From Chondrilla cf. caribensis (Eukaryota > Porifera > Demospongiae > Chondrillida > Chondrillidae): a stretch of 64,000 nt of DNA. The stretch is from assembly GCA_964020155.1 (NCBI GenBank), contig OZ026547.1, positions 4,054,595 to 4,118,594 of the forward strand. Direction: 5' to 3'. This document shows positions 61,464-64,000 of the stretch, piece by piece. The notes beneath the pieces are model-generated. The model saw only the letters and a program-made list of their open reading frames with translations, made no database searches and was not told the DNA's origin. How positions within the stretch are numbered: the first letter of the stretch is position 1; each line of letters starts with the position of its first letter. A program made the position numbers and the translations under genes.

Positions 61464-61799
61464 CTGACAAGACATAAGAACTGGCGTGTTTAATGTTTGT
61501 ATCATGCAGTATGATAGCATCATATTTTTGTACAGCATATATTATATACATATTTATATTTGTATTATGTTACATATATTATACATATTTACATATTTGC
61601 TGATATTCAAGCACCTTTGGGTATCCAGTGTCATTTTTGTACATGTGTGCAGTTTAAAATTTGACAATAAAACTAGTACAAAGTAGTAATAGTAGGAATA
61701 AAAGTACAATTAAGTACAATGCTGATAAGTTGAAGTTAAGTTTTATAATAAACATCATTCAATATGAAAAGTTACGACTGACAATGTACTAAATGAAAA
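61464..61799. other. 3' flank of the BEN gene
   Basis: AT-rich. AATAAA near 61,664 (GACAATAAAACTAG) is a candidate poly(A) signal. No other gene. Confidence 0.5.
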
Positions 61800-61815
61800 A
61801 TTGCCCATTCTCCAG

Positions 61816-62081
61816 TTATTCCTCCCTTCTTCTCAATGATTTTGGGAAGAACAGCATGAACATGGGAGATGTAACGCTGGCACTTAATTTTTGACATGCG
61901 TGTTTGCCAAAACTGTTGAATTCCACAATGGCAACATGCACTCTCTTCGATTTCCCCAAGATAACCTTCACAGTCTCTCCAATTTCTATTCTTCCCTCCT
62001 TCACATCACTTGTTTAATCCACGAGTGTGTTCCCTTCGATCCTCCTTCCATCCATTCAACTTGTATCTTGGCAACAGGCAT
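61816..62081 (-). pseudogene. N-terminal fragment of a second BEN-type gene
   Basis: The minus-strand ATG at 62,081-62,079 starts MPVAKIQVEWMEGGSKGTHS. After a one-base shift near 62,010 comes VKEGRIEIGETVKVILGKSK, then VHVAIVEFNSFGKH. The layout (Trp-rich start, then V-G/E-x-V with a basic strand) is like exon 1 of the neighbouring BEN gene. It is facing that gene tail to tail. Weak identification. Confidence 0.35.
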
Positions 62082-62374
62082 TCTTTCCAGTCTCTTGAGC
62101 TGAGTATTCGATCAGATAAGTACAATCACAAACTGTGCTAGACTATTAAAAAAGTGAGACCTGATATAGGGAACAAGGAGGATACACACTTGGATAGACA
62201 AGATATTATGTCGATCAATAGAGATGTGTATAGTTATGCTAATAATACACCCAAGTCCGCTTCATACCCTAAAGAGCTGTGAAATTCCACCCTATTTATT
62301 TGCAATCCTTGCCATGTTCTGCATTGTCCCTCGAATTGCCTTAGCATTCCGATTTTGACTGTGAAACATGTGAT
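62082..62374. other. Spacer, no gene
   Basis: Nothing recognised. Confidence 0.45.
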
Positions 62375-63422
62375 ATGCCTTCAACCGATTATCAGCGAAA
62401 GAGAATAATCTCCTTATACCTCGAGTGCAACACCAAGAAGACTCCAATGCAATTCCAGAGAATAATGCAGTCAGAAGGCATCCAGACTAGTTACCAGACA
62501 GTCCAGAGGACTATACAGCGATGGAAGGAGACAGGAAACTACAAAGATTGTTCCAGAAAAGGATGTGTAGAGAGAGTTCTCGAGGAACATTACTGATTTA
62601 TTGACCAACCCATGTCGAAGAATGGCGAACTGACCGCCAGCAATCTGATGGACATGAAGCAAGACAAGTTTGAGTGTGAAGCCATCAGATACTCACTGCA
62701 CACTCTAGCCAGGACAAGGCAGGATGTATGATAGATGTTTGGTATGGCAAGATACTGTCAAGCTATTTGGGAGAGTAATAAGCTCAAAAGAGTAGAGTGG
62801 TGCAAACAGCGCTTGTTGGAGGAGGAAAATTTCAACAATGTCATTTTTACTGACGAATCCAGTGTGCAATTGGAAAACCACTGTAGAAAATGTTTTCACC
62901 GGAGAGGAGCACCAAGGAAGATGAAGTACAAGTTCAAGCACCCTCAGAAAGTTCACATTTGGGGGGAAACTCCAAGAGAGGCACCACAAAAATTGTCATC
63001 TTTCAAGGAATCATTAGAGCCACTGCATACGGGGATATTCTAAGAGAGTCCTTGATCTCTTTCATGCGCAAGCACCTTACGTACAGCCATATTGTTTATA
63101 TCAGGACAATGATCCTAAACACGCAAGTCGCTATATTTGTGGATTCTTCGAGCAGAAGAAGATTGTTTGGTGGAACAGCCCAACCAAAAGTCCCGATCTC
63201 AATCCAATTGAGAATATTTGGGGATCCATGAAGTGCTACTTGAGGGACAAGTATAAGCCGAAGAATCTAGCCAAAGTAAAGACAGGAATAAAAGCCTTCT
63301 GGAAAAAACTGACGCCAGATGCTTGTGCTAGGTACATCGACCACCTTCACAAGGTACTACCGCTAGTTATTGAGGAGATAGTGGTCCAACAGTACATTAA
63401 CATACCTAACTTTGTTAAATAA
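62375..63422 (+). pseudogene. Tc1-like transposase, decayed second copy
   Basis: Keeps the N-terminus missing from the copy at 33,355: MPSTDYQRKRIISLYLECNT, then QTSYQTVQRTIQRWKETGN, a helix-turn-helix region. Stops follow near 62,595 and 62,730, the latter next to the place where the 33.5-kb copy also has its stop. The core is IFTDESSVQLE (first Asp), then frameshifts near 62,970, 63,110 and 63,220 through the QDNDPKH and SPDLNPIENIWG blocks. The end, from 63,228, is open again to TAA at 63,420-63,422. Dead copy. Confidence 0.8.
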
Positions 63423-64000
63423 TTCATATTTTTGTATTATACACTTGTAATTATTATCCTTAAACTTTAAAATATGTATTTTAGCTGATATTATCTTTTT
63501 GTTATGTATGATTATTATATGTACGTACGTAAGTGTATGACGAAAGCTCACCAATGAATCGGGTGATAAGTGGCAATTACTTTCTCAATGTTTACATAAA
63601 TGTGCAGCACACCACATACGGGTGTGACGAATTTTTGAGGGCTTCCTGGGATATCCGTGCCAGCATATGCGGAAATCCGTGCCATCAGATGCAAAAAAAC
63701 ATACATTTTCCATGACCTGTACCATAACATGCACAAGAACCTCCACGACTTGACAGCAAACTAGGAGTTGTTGGAGATATGTACTAGATCAACTAGGACA
63801 ACAAGGATTTCTGTACATCCATGTGCACTAGGAGATGTTGAAGATACACAAGTGAGTGCTTTCCAAGGATTCAGTTAAACCTACCAAGTGCCAAATCACA
63901 TTATGAGAAGACATACAGTAATTCCATTAGTGATGAAACTATGCATGCATTCACTGTTACTGCATATGTCCAGTAGTAGTACCCTATGTATAGTCTAGAA
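63423..64000. other. Flank homologous to 34.2-35.6 kb, no gene
   Basis: Continues the homology with the left Tc1 copy and shows the empty site of the Tigger element at about 63,455. Holds a Gly-X-Y relic near 63,755-63,850. Confidence 0.6.

Overview
The window looks like animal (metazoan) nuclear DNA that is AT-rich, intron-bearing and dense in repeats. A marine invertebrate, most likely a sponge, is my best guess. The reasons are spliced GT-AG genes for secreted Gly-X-Y (collagen-like) proteins, BEN-domain genes, and remnants of Tc1, Tigger/pogo, LINE, Gypsy and Cys-finger reverse-transcriptase elements of kinds common in sponges and cnidarians. The taxonomic guess is inference only. I recognised no rRNA, tRNA or CRISPR.

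Positions 1-11,000 are almost all satellite. Three higher-order repeat copies each hold a 17-bp unit, a 35-bp minisatellite and (TG)n. A roughly 0.9-kb island follows with two possible exons. A 5.6-kb array of the same 17-bp unit then runs in the opposite orientation. From 11 to 14.9 kb there are two tandem duplications, possible promoter or first-exon sequence, a very AT-rich stretch and one probable minus-strand terminal exon. From 14.9 to 21.1 kb lies a nest of decayed mobile elements: a 5'-truncated LINE inside the 17-bp satellite, a Cys-finger reverse transcriptase, a Gypsy gag-protease relic, and further RT pieces.

From 21.1 to 59.7 kb is a cluster of collagen-like genes and their broken copies. 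Three two-exon genes appear intact (25,723-30,341; 50,013-52,776; 54,935-59,166). Exon 1 encodes a signal peptide and short coiled coil. Exon 2 encodes a CxC knot, a Gly-X-Y domain rich in N-G-T sequons, and one of two C-terminal tails. Two more copies of exon 2 have no exon 1 (22,793 with two stops; 42,119 with an open frame). The stretch 21,141-30,913 is repeated at 50,392-59,743, so the cluster grew by segmental duplication. Each intact gene has a TATA-like box followed by the same perfect palindrome, which contains two RUNX-type half-sites. Every intron of the three genes carries at least one terminal-inverted-repeat element, and several of these have an empty site in a paralogous copy within the window.

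From 59.7 to 64 kb there is a broken BEN-domain gene with a Tyr/Pro-rich repeat resembling the RNA polymerase II tail, a fragment of a similar gene on the other strand, and a second, decayed copy of the Tc1-like transposase also seen at 33.4 kb.
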